A DNA stretch of 63,839 bases from Nitrospirota bacterium (GCA_021813405.1 JAKAKS010000023.1:1-63839), one strand, 5' to 3'. Shown: positions 1 through 8,015, counted from the first letter of the stretch. Notes: generated by a model not told the origin, from the sequence alone. Made by a program: numbers and translations.

Positions 1-1
1 G

Positions 2-97
2 CAAGCGGCCTGGCGCATCGCCGCCGAGGCCTGGCTGAAAATGAAGGGGTATATCACCGTCACCATCAATGGGAAAGTGTTACCCAGTTTTTTCTAA
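2..97 (+). pseudogene. C-terminal tail of an unidentified protein, possibly a transposase
   Basis: An open frame enters from the window edge and ends at a TAA at 95-97, leaving about 31 codons. The tail is basic and ends in KVLPSFF. It stops two bases before the truncated ATPase frame that follows, which is what an insertion-sequence end fused to a broken gene would look like. I do not recognise the family; transposase is an inference from context only. It could instead be the genuine end of an unrelated gene cut by the window edge. Confidence 0.3.
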
Positions 98-99
98 TT

Positions 100-849
100 T
101 TGGTATCATTAACTCCTGGTGTGCACAAGATCCTAAATGGAGGAATGCCCAGCGTTTGCCTGGAAGAGATAAAAGATAGAGCGCTCTGGTTTAAGGGTTA
201 TGAACAGACATATCTTGAAAGAGATGTCAGAGAGCTTAGCCAGATAGGTAATGTTATTGCGTTCAGGCACATGCTGCATCTGGCCGCAATGCGATCTGGG
301 CAGCTTTTGTCCCCAAGCGAGCTTGGCCGGGATGTGAAATTAAATGCCGCGACTTCGTCCCGGTATCTTGCCCTGCTGGAGGCCTCTTTTGTCAGCTACC
401 GGCTGAATCCATTTTTTGGAAACAGGGCAAGCAGGCTGATAAAGTCTCCAAAACTCTATATGGGAGATTCAGGGCTCGCATGCTATCTTTCTGGAATAAC
501 TGATCTTGGGCTAACTGCGGAAGAACCCCTCTTTGGAGCAATGTTCGAGACGTATGTCGCACAAAATTTATCGTCCATGATAGACGCCAGGTGGCCGGAA
601 GCGCATCTCTATTTCTGGAGTGTCCAAGGCAGGCACGAAGTTGATTTCGTTATCGAAGCAGGAAGATCATGTATTGCCATTGAGGTAAAGGCAAGCGCCA
701 AATGGGATGACCGGGACCTTTCAGTCCTTCGGACATTTCTAGCAGCCACCCCGCATTGCAAAGCTGGCATTCTTGCTTATAACGGAACTGAGGCGGTAAG
801 GCTTGGAGATAAACTATGGGCCATCCCGCTTGGAGTTGTGCTGTCCTGA
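100..849 (+). pseudogene. DUF4143 C-terminal half of an AAA-type ATPase, N-terminal ATPase domain missing
   Basis: The 249 residues match the C-terminal part of the common bacterial AAA_14/DUF4143 ATP-binding proteins. Visible features are the ILNGGMPS element, the YLERDVREL motif, a winged-helix-like stretch around residues 60-95, KSPKLYMGDSGLA, and a PD-(D/E)XK-like end containing HEVDFVIE and IEVKAS. The usual N-terminal P-loop domain of roughly 170-200 residues is absent, and the frame can only begin at a TTG without a ribosome binding site, directly after the tail of another reading frame. It is therefore most likely a remnant cut by a rearrangement or insertion. Base composition is lower in GC than the core of the window. 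Family assignment is firm; function of the intact family is poorly known. Confidence 0.75.
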
Positions 850-930
850 TTCTGTCCCCAAAGTGTCCCCAGCTTTATTGGAAAGTAGCATAATATCTTG
901 AATTTAAAAAGAAATTAGCTTTTTCTGTGC

Positions 931-959
931 GGGTTCGATTCCCACACGCTCCCGCCAAA
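931..959 (+). repeat. tRNA 3'-end-like direct repeat, copy 1 (att-like)
   Basis: The segment carries a T-loop core GGTTCGATTCCC followed by a strand ending GCTCCCGCCA. Between the T-stem (CCCAC) and the discriminator G there are eight bases (ACGCTCCC), the spacing typical of the 8-bp acceptor stem of selenocysteine tRNA rather than the 7 of ordinary tRNAs. No matching 5' half lies upstream, so this is a 3'-end fragment only. It is identical at 28 of 29 positions to 1971-1999. Such fragments are typical integration-site scars. Confidence 0.6.
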
Positions 960-1137
960 AAAGTCTTTATAAATCAAGAAGTTGTATTGACTAACCCTCT
1001 GAAAAACACCGCCACCAAACAGGCAGCAAAAAATACGACATCGAATTAATATATTCGGCAATATTTTAAAAGCTAATTTGAGTAGCTTTTGATATCTATG
1101 ATATTATTGATATATAAGTTATCAATGGAGGTGCTGT

Positions 1138-1383
1138 ATGACATCACAAATATTGGTAAGAGTGGATAAGGACCTTAAAGATAAATTCCGTAAGCTGAGC
1201 GGAATAGAGCAAAAATCAGTAAATGAAAAGATGAGAGAGCTCATGGAGGAGTACGTCCGGGAACACAGCATCGAACCAGCAATAAATGCCCTTTGGGATG
1301 AGATCGGCGGGGCTATGAGGAAAAAAGGATACAAAGAGTCCGATGTCGAGAAAATGATAAAAAAAGTCAGATCGGGTAAATGA
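1138..1383 (+). CDS. Ribbon-helix-helix-type antitoxin
   Basis: This 81-residue protein starts with a short strand (QILVRVDKDL) followed by two helices, the layout of ribbon-helix-helix DNA-binding antitoxins; the charged C-terminal part (about residues 45-81) would be the toxin-binding tail. It has a clear ribosome binding site (GGAGGT at about 1126) and its stop overlaps the start of the PIN toxin by ATGA, so the two are translated together. The upstream AT-rich stretch around 1090-1125 holds repeated GATAT steps that could be the autoregulatory operator. Expected role: neutralise the downstream toxin and repress the pair. The exact antitoxin family is not identified. Confidence 0.7.
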   Translation: MTSQILVRVDKDLKDKFRKLSGIEQKSVNEKMRELMEEYVREHSIEPAINALWDEIGGAMRKKGYKESDVEKMIKKVRSGK

Positions 1384-1781
1384 GGGTAGTTATTGATACA
1401 AATGTCTTTGTTTCTTCTTTTTTTGGCGGGAAGCCCAGGCAAATAATAGAACACTGGTTTTCAGGCGGTCTGAGTCTTTGTGTCTCAAAGCCAGTATTAA
1501 AAGAATATTATGACGTGCTTGGCCGATTCCAGTTCGATAATGATTCTCTTCTATTAAAATTTGTTTCAGCAATAGAAAAGAGTTCAAATATCATCTTCGT
1601 AGAAAACCCTAAAGAGGAGCAATGGGTCTCAGAAGATCCCGCCGATAACAAATTTATCGCATGCGCTCTGGCATTAAAGGCTGAATATATAGTTTCCGGT
1701 GATGCACATCTGAAAAACTTAAAAAAGATTTCAAACATAAAAATTCTTACTCCGTCAGAAATGCTGAGCCTGATAGAATAG
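1380..1781 (+). CDS. PIN-domain ribonuclease toxin of a toxin-antitoxin pair
   Basis: The 133-residue protein is a complete PIN domain of the group annotated as putative toxin-antitoxin toxin, PIN family. Metal-binding acidic residues are visible in VIDTNVF (Asp6), KPVLKEY (Glu near 42), SEDPADNKF and VSGDAHL. PIN toxins of this kind are magnesium-dependent RNases that inhibit translation. Its start lies inside the antitoxin stop codon. The module sits between two 29-nt direct repeats, in AT-rich DNA, so it probably arrived on a mobile segment. RNA target unknown. Confidence 0.85.
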   Translation: MRVVIDTNVFVSSFFGGKPRQIIEHWFSGGLSLCVSKPVLKEYYDVLGRFQFDNDSLLLKFVSAIEKSSNIIFVENPKEEQWVSEDPADNKFIACALALKAEYIVSGDAHLKNLKKISNIKILTPSEMLSLIE

Positions 1782-2208
1782 GCGAAATGGGCTCCCCCCC
1801 GGATTATCAAGGGGTACAATCCAAGATTTCTGCTTTCTGAAGTGAATCAGTGCTGTCTGCTAAAAATTAACCCGCGCGCTGGATATTACGAAGGAACTAC
1901 AGTCATACATAGACCGACACCAAACCGCCGCCACGGGGCTTACAAACCCAGCACTGCAGCCAAACTCTATGGGTTCGATTCCCACAAGCTCCCGCCAAAT
2001 ATTTTCTTTTAAATCAATAGCTTAACCCCGATAAGCCCCGAAAAATAACTCAAAAATTGTGTCCCCAGTTCATTACAATTGAAATCTCGCTCACTGGGCC
2101 TTTGTCAAAAGGTGTGTTAAAAAGCAGTCAGGCGGCTTTCCTTTCCTGGACAAAAGATATAAAAAAAACTGAAAGGAGAGGGATTTTATGATTAAAGAAT
2201 TCTCAGGC
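1782..2208. other. Gene-poor stretch between toxin gene and RNA ligase partner gene
   Basis: No supported gene. The stretch contains copy 2 of the tRNA-3'-end-like repeat (1971-1999) and, after it, a diverged continuation resembling the sequence that follows copy 1 (both run on through AAATCAA and a CC-rich, GAAAAA-containing stretch), so the duplicated unit may be 80-90 nt long. The word GTGTCCCCAG occurs here near 2060 and also near 870. A 17-codon frame at 2188-2241 has a good SD-like GAAAGGAGAGGG but runs antisense into the end of the next gene and is not called. Confidence 0.5.
1971..1999 (+). repeat. tRNA 3'-end-like direct repeat, copy 2 (att-like)
   Basis: It is the same 29-nt unit as at 931-959 with one substitution (position 16, A for C), lying exactly 1040 nt downstream. 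Again there are eight bases (AAGCTCCC) between the T-stem CCCAC and the discriminator G before CCA. The preceding bases (CTAT) pair with CCCAC slightly differently from copy 1, and no anticodon arm is found upstream. Together the copies flank the antitoxin/PIN pair. Confidence 0.6.
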
Positions 2209-2841
2209 CTAGCCTTCTTCAACCTGCTTGGAATCAGCTAAGTACTTTGATTTTTTTATCAGCGCGTGCATGTATTCCTTGAACCTCTCCGGGATCAGCC
2301 ATTTTACCCCCATCTTGTCGGCCCATTTTATTGCGCCCTGGTCCGCGGTCACCAGAAGCCCATCCAGTTCCTTGGCAAGCAGGATAAGGTCCACATCCTC
2401 TTTGCTGTCTATGATGCCTTCACGCAGGGCCTCCCTGTATTTGCGCCGCAGGTCCTGTATTACGTCGTCCGCGGACTTGCCCTCGGCTGTCCTTACCGCC
2501 CTTTCAGCAAGGCGCAGCCCCTTGTTGACCCGGTCCCTGATGTCTTCAACCAGTTCGTAAAGCAGAATGCCGGGCACCATTATCTCGTGTTTTTTTGGAG
2601 ACTTCTGGTGTATGTACACCAGCAGGTCCGCTGGTATCTTTGCAGGCTCTATGAAATTCTGGAGCTCCCTGAATATGGAAGGCGGCATGTAAAACTCGAA
2701 GATGGGCACCTGAGCCGCCATGAACAGGAAATTCTCCAGTGCCTCAGTCGGGTTTTCGCCAAAGCTCGCCCTTACGTCCGGGTTCACAAAGAGGCTTGTG
2801 TCCAGGACTGCTATGCCTGTTTTAAAGCTTTGTTCTTCCAT
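2209..2841 (-). CDS. RNA ligase partner protein (PIN-like family)
   Basis: About 210 residues, matching the RNA ligase partner family: VLDTSLFVNPDVR near the N-terminus, PPSIFRELQNF, and the C-terminal SKEDVDLILLAKEL and TADQGAIKWADK stretches, a PIN-like fold with conserved Asp residues. The family is named for its frequent gene pairing with an archaeal-type RNA ligase; the biochemical role is not settled. I place the start at the ATG at 2841, which begins MEEQSFKTG and overlaps the upstream TPR gene by about 20 nt, implying translational coupling; an upstream in-frame start would add an atypical 11 residues. No RNA ligase gene is present nearby. Downstream lies the repeat-flanked accessory segment, so a former partner could have been displaced. 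Confidence 0.8.
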   Translation of the reverse strand: MEEQSFKTGIAVLDTSLFVNPDVRASFGENPTEALENFLFMAAQVPIFEFYMPPSIFRELQNFIEPAKIPADLLVYIHQKSPKKHEIMVPGILLYELVEDIRDRVNKGLRLAERAVRTAEGKSADDVIQDLRRKYREALREGIIDSKEDVDLILLAKELDGLLVTADQGAIKWADKMGVKWLIPERFKEYMHALIKKSKYLADSKQVEEG

Positions 2842-4129
2842 ATAGATCGAAACTGAAAGTATTCCAGAGACCACAGCCCGGACACCTGCCCGCCCAGTCC
2901 GTGGCCAGATGGCCGCAGGAACCGCAGGAATAAAAAAGACGCCAGGGCTGTACGTCTATAGCTTTTCTGAATGCACGGGCTGCCTTTTCAAATTGTTCCC
3001 TCCGCAGATAAAGCTCGCCCAAAAGGCCGTACAGCGACGGATAGTTCTCGGCCGCCTCAAAGCCCTTCAGCATTTCAAGCGCCTCGTCTACCATCTCCAA
3101 CCTGTAATAGAGCTTGGCAAGCATTATCTTCAGCGCGGGATCCCCCGGTTTCCTGTTCAGTGCCTTGCGGTAAACCTCGATGGCCTTGTCGGGCTCGCCA
3201 AGGTTCAAAAGTAGGTCCTCAAGCCTGGCCAGCACCACAACGGAGCCGGTCTGCTCATAGCCTTTCTCCAGCAGTTCAACTGGCTCATCCGGCTCGCCCT
3301 CGTACAGCAGCACTTCGGCCGTTCCCAGATAGGCCGGGACAAAATCCTTGTCGAATTTTATTACGGAGCGGAAGTGCTTTCCAGCTTTTTCCATATCGCC
3401 CGCCTCCAGCCCCTGCCTGCCGCATTCGTAACGGTAGCCCTGAAGCCGGGCCTCCTCTTTCTTTGCGTCTATAAGATCCTGGTGCTTGAGGATGGATTTC
3501 TGCACCTCTATCAGCTCCGGCCAGTTTTCCATTTTTTCAAGTACAAAACGCTTTCTTTCAAGCGCGGAGAGGCTGTCGGCATCAATTTCTAGTATGTTTT
3601 CGGCAAAAGCCAGGGCCTCATCCAATCGGGAGAGGGCGCGCATCTGGGCCTCCAGTGAAAAGAGCGCCTCCAGGCTCCGGCCGCCAGTAGACGAAAGCGC
3701 CTTACGGTAGAACCCGGCGGATTCCTCGTGCCTCCGCGCCTTGGCCATAAGGTCCCCCATGCGTAAAAGCGCCTTTGTATGATTTGGCGATTCCCGCAGG
3801 ATATCACGCAATATCTTTTCGGCATCGGCCCTGTCGTTAGACAGGATGGCGTTTAAGGCCTTGGAGTAAAGCCCCTCTATGCGCTCCTCTTTTTTTTGCC
3901 TTTTTACGTCCCGGTAGTTATTTATGAACCGCTTTGTGTCCCGGAGGGCCACCAGAACGATCATCAGAAGCGCGCCAGCCAGTATCGCGCACAGCACAAG
4001 GCCGTACTTGGGCAGCTCATATGTATTGCCAAGAGGCACTCTGAACGTAATCGTCTCGGAATTGGGTATGGAAAAGGCGGCGATCATCAGCATGAAAAGG
4101 AGGAATATGATAGTTGCTATTTTGTTCAT
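2822..4129 (-). CDS. lapB: LapA-LapB fusion: membrane-anchored TPR protein with C-terminal rubredoxin-like zinc motif
   Basis: The 435-residue protein begins with two hydrophobic segments (about residues 4-22 and 43-63) separated by NSETITFRVPLG, the pattern of the small LapA (DUF1049) protein. A cytoplasmic run of tetratricopeptide repeats follows (about 90-390), and the C-terminus carries two Cys pairs, CGSCG and CPGCG, as in LapB/YciM. In E. coli LapB works with the FtsH protease to control LpxC and so lipopolysaccharide amount; lpxC lies elsewhere in this window (40616). Here the anchor of LapA and the body of LapB appear to be one polypeptide. The start overlaps the rlmH stop by 4 nt. 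LapB-type is confident; regulation of LpxC here is inferred. Confidence 0.82.
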   Translation of the reverse strand: MNKIATIIFLLFMLMIAAFSIPNSETITFRVPLGNTYELPKYGLVLCAILAGALLMIVLVALRDTKRFINNYRDVKRQKKEERIEGLYSKALNAILSNDRADAEKILRDILRESPNHTKALLRMGDLMAKARRHEESAGFYRKALSSTGGRSLEALFSLEAQMRALSRLDEALAFAENILEIDADSLSALERKRFVLEKMENWPELIEVQKSILKHQDLIDAKKEEARLQGYRYECGRQGLEAGDMEKAGKHFRSVIKFDKDFVPAYLGTAEVLLYEGEPDEPVELLEKGYEQTGSVVVLARLEDLLLNLGEPDKAIEVYRKALNRKPGDPALKIMLAKLYYRLEMVDEALEMLKGFEAAENYPSLYGLLGELYLRREQFEKAARAFRKAIDVQPWRLFYSCGSCGHLATDWAGRCPGCGLWNTFSFDLYGRTKL

Positions 4130-4587
4130 GCGTGGTGATAACCCTTTCCGCCGATTATTGAAAGGCCCCGGTATATCTGCTCCAGAAGGAAAACCCTGGC
4201 CAGCTCATGTGGCAATGTCATTTTTGAAAGAGACAGCATGCTGGCGGCCTTTTCCCTTACCTCGCCGGACACCCCGAACGCGCCGCCTATCACAAAGCGC
4301 CCCCCGCCTGAGGTTTCGATAAAGCGCGCAAACTCCGGGGAGCTCATCTGCTTTCCCCTTTCGTCCAGCAGAACATAGCCCTGCCCTGTGCCATGGGTAC
4401 CTTTTTCAGCCTGCTCCAGTATGCGCCTTCCTTCTTCGTCCAGCGCCTTGCCACCTGCCCCTTTTGCTTCTTTTATTTCCACAACCTCTACCTTGGCCAT
4501 CGACCTTATGTATTTAATATACTTCTCTATGCCTGATTTTATGAAATCCTCTTTTGTTTTGCCGGGCCAGATTAGTACGAATTTCAC
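4126..4587 (-). CDS. rlmH: 23S rRNA (pseudouridine1915-N3)-methyltransferase RlmH
   Basis: With the GTG start at 4587 the protein is 153 residues, the normal RlmH length; longer starts run into the preceding gene and encode a non-conserved Arg-rich stretch. It has the SPOUT features: an N-terminal strand VKFVLIWPGK, GYVLLDERGKQMSSPEFA, the glycine-rich FVIGGAFGVS of the trefoil knot, and a C-terminal LLEQIYRGLSII ending in YHHA. RlmH methylates the 3-position of pseudouridine 1915 in helix 69 of 23S rRNA using S-adenosylmethionine. GTGA overlap with rsfS shows operon translation with the ribosome-related neighbour. Confidence 0.93.
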   Translation of the reverse strand: MKFVLIWPGKTKEDFIKSGIEKYIKYIRSMAKVEVVEIKEAKGAGGKALDEEGRRILEQAEKGTHGTGQGYVLLDERGKQMSSPEFARFIETSGGGRFVIGGAFGVSGEVREKAASMLSLSKMTLPHELARVFLLEQIYRGLSIIGGKGYHHA

Positions 4588-5039
4588 TCTTTTGATCCGG
4601 CGCGGCCCCGTCTTCCGGGCGCGCCCGTCTTGCCGACCACGTCCTGTTGCATCTCTACGCGTGGCGCATCCAGCCAAAGCTTTTCAAGGTCATAAAAAAG
4701 CCGCGTGTCAGGGTCGAATATATGCGCTATCACATCTGCGTAATCAAGAAGCACCCATTTGGACTGCGAAAGCCCTTCCACGCTTAAAGGCCGCTGACCC
4801 TCCTTCTGCATGTTTTCAACTATATTGTCTGATATGGCCTTAATCTGGGTGGAACTCTCAGCCGTGCAGATAACGAAATAATCCGCATAGGACGTGAGGT
4901 CTTTCATCTCCATGATGACCAGGCCGGAGGCTTTTTTATCTGAGGCGAGGGAGGCAATCCTGATGGCCTTGTCCCTGCTGGACGCCTGAACGCTTTTCGT
5001 GCTCCCCTGACTAGCTGGATTTTTCTTTTCTTTGGCCAA
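4584..5039 (-). CDS. rsfS: Ribosomal silencing factor RsfS (Iojap family)
   Basis: The 151-residue protein contains the Iojap core: the VIMEMKDLTSYADYFVIC segment, SSTQIKAISDNI, and WVLLDYADVIAHIFDP with the family Asp and His residues. RsfS binds ribosomal protein L14 and blocks joining of the subunits when growth stops. The first ~20 and last ~20 residues are low-complexity and charged, longer than in E. coli. It overlaps nadD by 29 nt upstream and rlmH downstream; the nadD-rsfS-rlmH order is widespread in bacteria and supports all three calls. Confidence 0.93.
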   Translation of the reverse strand: MAKEKKNPASQGSTKSVQASSRDKAIRIASLASDKKASGLVIMEMKDLTSYADYFVICTAESSTQIKAISDNIVENMQKEGQRPLSVEGLSQSKWVLLDYADVIAHIFDPDTRLFYDLEKLWLDAPRVEMQQDVVGKTGAPGRRGRAGSKE

Positions 5040-5745
5040 GACCTTCCCGTTTCCCGTAAAGATTCCTTGTCATTATAAAAGATTCCACACTCTGCGGCAA
5101 CAGATAACGCACACTTTTACCCGTCCGGATGCGGGCCCTAATCCCGGTTGCCGAGATATCCATTGCTGTTGCATTTATCAGGCTGAGCATGCCAAACGGA
5201 GACAGCCTGATAGATACCGGCCTTTTTTTGCCCCCGGCGGCTTCCAGCGCCTTTTTTATGCTGCCCCTCGGGACAAACGGGGATTTTTCCGCGGCAAGCC
5301 ATCCGCCACCTTGCCCGCAATCAAATTTCGCTGGCCTGGAGACCACGGCAAGCTGGGCCAGCTCCAGAATGCGTTTGGGACTCCTCCACAAATGAAACTC
5401 CAGAAACGCATCCATCCCCATAATAAGAAAAAGTCTGCCGCCCCGGTTTGAAAACGCCTCCAGCGTATCTACCGTATACGAAATCCCTTCATTCCGGCAT
5501 TCGATACCGGACAATTCAAAAAGGGGATTGCCCCTGATGGCCAGGCGCACCATCGCGGCCCTTTCGTCTGTCCCGGCCATGTAAGCCTTCCCCCTCTTGC
5601 ACTTGAACGGCGGCTTGCCAGCCGGAACAAATATCACCTTGTCCAGGCGGAGGGCCTCAGCGGCCTCTTCGGCCATCCTTAAATGGGCAAGATGCACGGG
5701 ATTGAAGGTGCCTCCGAATATCCCCACCCGCTTAAATTCGTTCAT
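5011..5745 (-). CDS. nadD: Nicotinate-nucleotide adenylyltransferase NadD
   Basis: 244 residues. The nucleotidyltransferase signature GIFGGTFNPVHLAHL is at residues 8-22, followed by VIFVPAGKPPFK, and the C-terminal ISATGIRARI corresponds to the ISST-type motif. NadD adenylates nicotinate mononucleotide with ATP to give deamido-NAD in NAD synthesis. First gene of the minus-strand group that continues with rsfS. It is divergent from the phospholipase-D-type gene, with about 110 nt between the two starts to hold both promoters. Confidence 0.93.
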   Translation of the reverse strand: MNEFKRVGIFGGTFNPVHLAHLRMAEEAAEALRLDKVIFVPAGKPPFKCKRGKAYMAGTDERAAMVRLAIRGNPLFELSGIECRNEGISYTVDTLEAFSNRGGRLFLIMGMDAFLEFHLWRSPKRILELAQLAVVSRPAKFDCGQGGGWLAAEKSPFVPRGSIKKALEAAGGKKRPVSIRLSPFGMLSLINATAMDISATGIRARIRTGKSVRYLLPQSVESFIMTRNLYGKREGLGQRKEKSS

Positions 5746-5858
5746 TTTTTCAGCATTTCACCTGGAAACCCCGGCTCACCTAAAAGTTTAACATAGACTA
5801 TGGCAAGACAGGCTTGCCCACTGGCTTTCAGCCCCTCCGGCTCTGATATAATTTTATA

Positions 5859-7289
5859 ATGCCTGGGGATTTCAACCCGCACGATATCGAACGAATTTAT
5901 CAGGGCAGGTTCGCTGAAGGCGCCCTGGTGGAACTTCTGTCGACCGGACGTGACGCGTTCCAGAAGATATTCGACGCGGTAAAAATCGCCCGGCGGTTCA
6001 TCTGCCTCGAATTCTATATCTACAGAAACGACGAGACCGGTTTGGAGCTTGCCTCCCTTCTGAAACAGAAGGTGCGGGAAGGCGTTAAGGTATACATACT
6101 TTACGACCATTTCGGCTCTTTCGGCACGCCAAGGAGTTTCTGGCAGGACCTTAAGGCTTCCGGCGTGCTGGTGGGGGCCTCTTACGGATTTAAAATTACC
6201 ACCCCTCTCAAATATGCTCACAGAGACCATAGAAAGCTAATCATTGTAGACGGCGAGACCGTGTTTACCGGAGGGCTTAACATTGCCAATGAATACAGCG
6301 GGTTTCATCTAAGAAAGAACAGGCCCTGGAGAGACACCGGAGTTATTTTAAAAGGCCCGGTGGCGCTTTCAATCCTGGAGAGTTTCAGGAAATCATGGAA
6401 AATTTGGGGCCGCGGAGGCGCGCTTCCGGGCGAGCATTCTGTTTCTCATTCGTTTTTAAAAGGCCTTTCTGGCAGGCACGCCGCATTAAGATTTCCGGGC
6501 AGCCCGGGCATTGAGGCTGGCAAAACAATCGCATCTGTCCAGACAGGGCCAGATCCACTTGTTATCAACCCCCTTATGGCCGCGGCTTATGGTGCCCCTT
6601 CCGGCCCGGTGGCAGCTGATCCGGGCACCGGATTTACAGGAGGTGGCACGGTCCCGGACGCAATGAATGTTTCCACAGGCCCAGGCAGCTATATGGCTGG
6701 CGCCGCATCGGAAATAGGCGCTGGCGCTTCTGAGAATGGCCCGCTTCAGGTAATGCCTATCTTTGCCGGCTCCGGGAAGGGCAGGCGCAGGCTGCGGAGG
6801 CTTTTATATTTCAGCATGAACAGGGCAAGGAAAACAATTTACGTTTCTACGGCGTATTTCGCCCCCAGCTGGAGGATGCTGGAGATACTGGAGGCGGCCG
6901 CCCACAGGGGCGTTGATACCCGGCTTCTGCTCCAGGGGGCAACGGATGCGCCTGTTGTGCGCTATGCCGCCATGTCCTGCTACAAGCGGCTTCTTGAATC
7001 GGGGGTCCGCATATTCCACTATATGGGGCAGGTTTTGCACGCAAAGACATACGTGTTTGACGGAAAGTGGAGCATAGTGGGCTCGGCCAACCTGGATTTT
7101 CAGTCCCTCAGATGGAACGACGAGGGCAATGTGGGTATCCTTGATGCCGGGTTCGGTAATTCGCTCGGTCGCCTGTTTGAGGAAGACCTTGGCCGCTCCG
7201 AAGAGATCACACTTACAAAATGGAAGGCAAGGCCGTTTTCCAGCAAGGTAAAAGAAAAGGTCTTTTCGGTATTCAGGACAAGGTTTTGA
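5859..7289 (+). CDS. cls: Cardiolipin synthase-like phospholipase D protein with a long central insertion
   Basis: 476 residues with two phospholipase D HKD motifs: HRKLIIVD at residues 124-131 and HAKTYVFD near 394-401, each followed by GG/GSAN(L)-type residues (TGGLN, GSANLD). Such enzymes condense phosphatidylglycerol or related lipids to cardiolipin at the membrane. There are no N-terminal membrane helices, so it resembles ClsB/ClsC more than ClsA. Residues about 190-300 between the two catalytic halves are an unusually long Gly/Ala/Pro-rich, probably disordered insertion not expected in the family. The ATG at 5859 follows TATAAT-like bases so closely (5847-5860) that the mRNA leader may be very short; no SD is seen. 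Confidence 0.85.
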   Translation: MPGDFNPHDIERIYQGRFAEGALVELLSTGRDAFQKIFDAVKIARRFICLEFYIYRNDETGLELASLLKQKVREGVKVYILYDHFGSFGTPRSFWQDLKASGVLVGASYGFKITTPLKYAHRDHRKLIIVDGETVFTGGLNIANEYSGFHLRKNRPWRDTGVILKGPVALSILESFRKSWKIWGRGGALPGEHSVSHSFLKGLSGRHAALRFPGSPGIEAGKTIASVQTGPDPLVINPLMAAAYGAPSGPVAADPGTGFTGGGTVPDAMNVSTGPGSYMAGAASEIGAGASENGPLQVMPIFAGSGKGRRRLRRLLYFSMNRARKTIYVSTAYFAPSWRMLEILEAAAHRGVDTRLLLQGATDAPVVRYAAMSCYKRLLESGVRIFHYMGQVLHAKTYVFDGKWSIVGSANLDFQSLRWNDEGNVGILDAGFGNSLGRLFEEDLGRSEEITLTKWKARPFSSKVKEKVFSVFRTRF

Positions 7290-7406
7290 AAAGGTTTTTC
7301 TTCCCGTTGCGCGAGAATGACTGAAGAAGCCTTTGAGTTTTCAGCAATAGAGCCCGTGTCAAAACTGATTTCAAAGCAAAAGACAGAGGAAATCTTGAGA
7401 CAGCTT

Positions 7407-8015
7407 CTACCTGTAAGCGGACTTGTCCCCGATGTCGCTGTGAATGGGCATGAATATCTTGCGCAGGGTAAAAAGCAGGTAAAGCGCCGCGATTAAGATA
7501 AGCCCGGTAAGGCTTGCCGCTTTCCCCATAATCCCGCTTGCAAGCAGTACAAGATATAGCGGCATCAGCATGGCCAGCAGATAACCTTCCACCAGCCGGA
7601 AACACATGGCCTCCTTGGCAGTAACAAACCCGATGCAGCCAGCCAGAGGCAGCATCAGGATCGGCCCCAGGTGAAAGCCGTTGGCAGTGAAATATGAGAG
7701 GCAATCCCCCTTGCTGATTATGACAAACAGGATAAGCCCGGCCAGGGCAACGTTATAAAGCCATGTTAGGTTGGTCTTCAGTTTCCTTATGTAAAGATGG
7801 ATGCAAAAAACGCTGAGCCCGGTTGCGCAGTAGAGGAGGAAAAGAAAAACATTAAACAGCAAGGCGGCCGTTGGGGGCGTAATTGCCGCGGAGACAGCAA
7901 GAAACACAGCCATTGCCGCAAACAATATGCACGTAAGGGCAATGCCGGCCCTGTACAGCATAACCGTGATCCTGTCATTGCGCGTGAGAGGCTGGTATAA
8001 GATGTAATCGCCCAT
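7407..8015 (-). CDS. Integral membrane protein, DUF2301-like
   Basis: 202 residues with about six hydrophobic segments and short loops. The conserved-looking part is in the second half: FTANGFHLGPILMLPLAG, then AKEAMCFRLVEG, which resembles the KE.FCFR..E motif of DUF2301 membrane proteins known from cyanobacteria and other phyla. Function unknown. The ATG overlaps the stop of the small upstream frame (TAATG), so the two are probably co-translated. No enzymatic motif is visible. Confidence 0.65.
   Translation of the reverse strand: MGDYILYQPLTRNDRITVMLYRAGIALTCILFAAMAVFLAVSAAITPPTAALLFNVFLFLLYCATGLSVFCIHLYIRKLKTNLTWLYNVALAGLILFVIISKGDCLSYFTANGFHLGPILMLPLAGCIGFVTAKEAMCFRLVEGYLLAMLMPLYLVLLASGIMGKAASLTGLILIAALYLLFTLRKIFMPIHSDIGDKSAYR

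Noticed and set aside
1880-2000. Complete selenocysteine tRNA gene
   Set aside because: Only the T-arm and acceptor 3' strand are present; no anticodon arm with TCA and no matching 5' acceptor strand within about 100 nt.
2188-2241. 17-codon frame with a good SD-like sequence
   Set aside because: Too short, and it runs into the 3' end of the RNA ligase partner gene on the other strand; no conservation can be judged.
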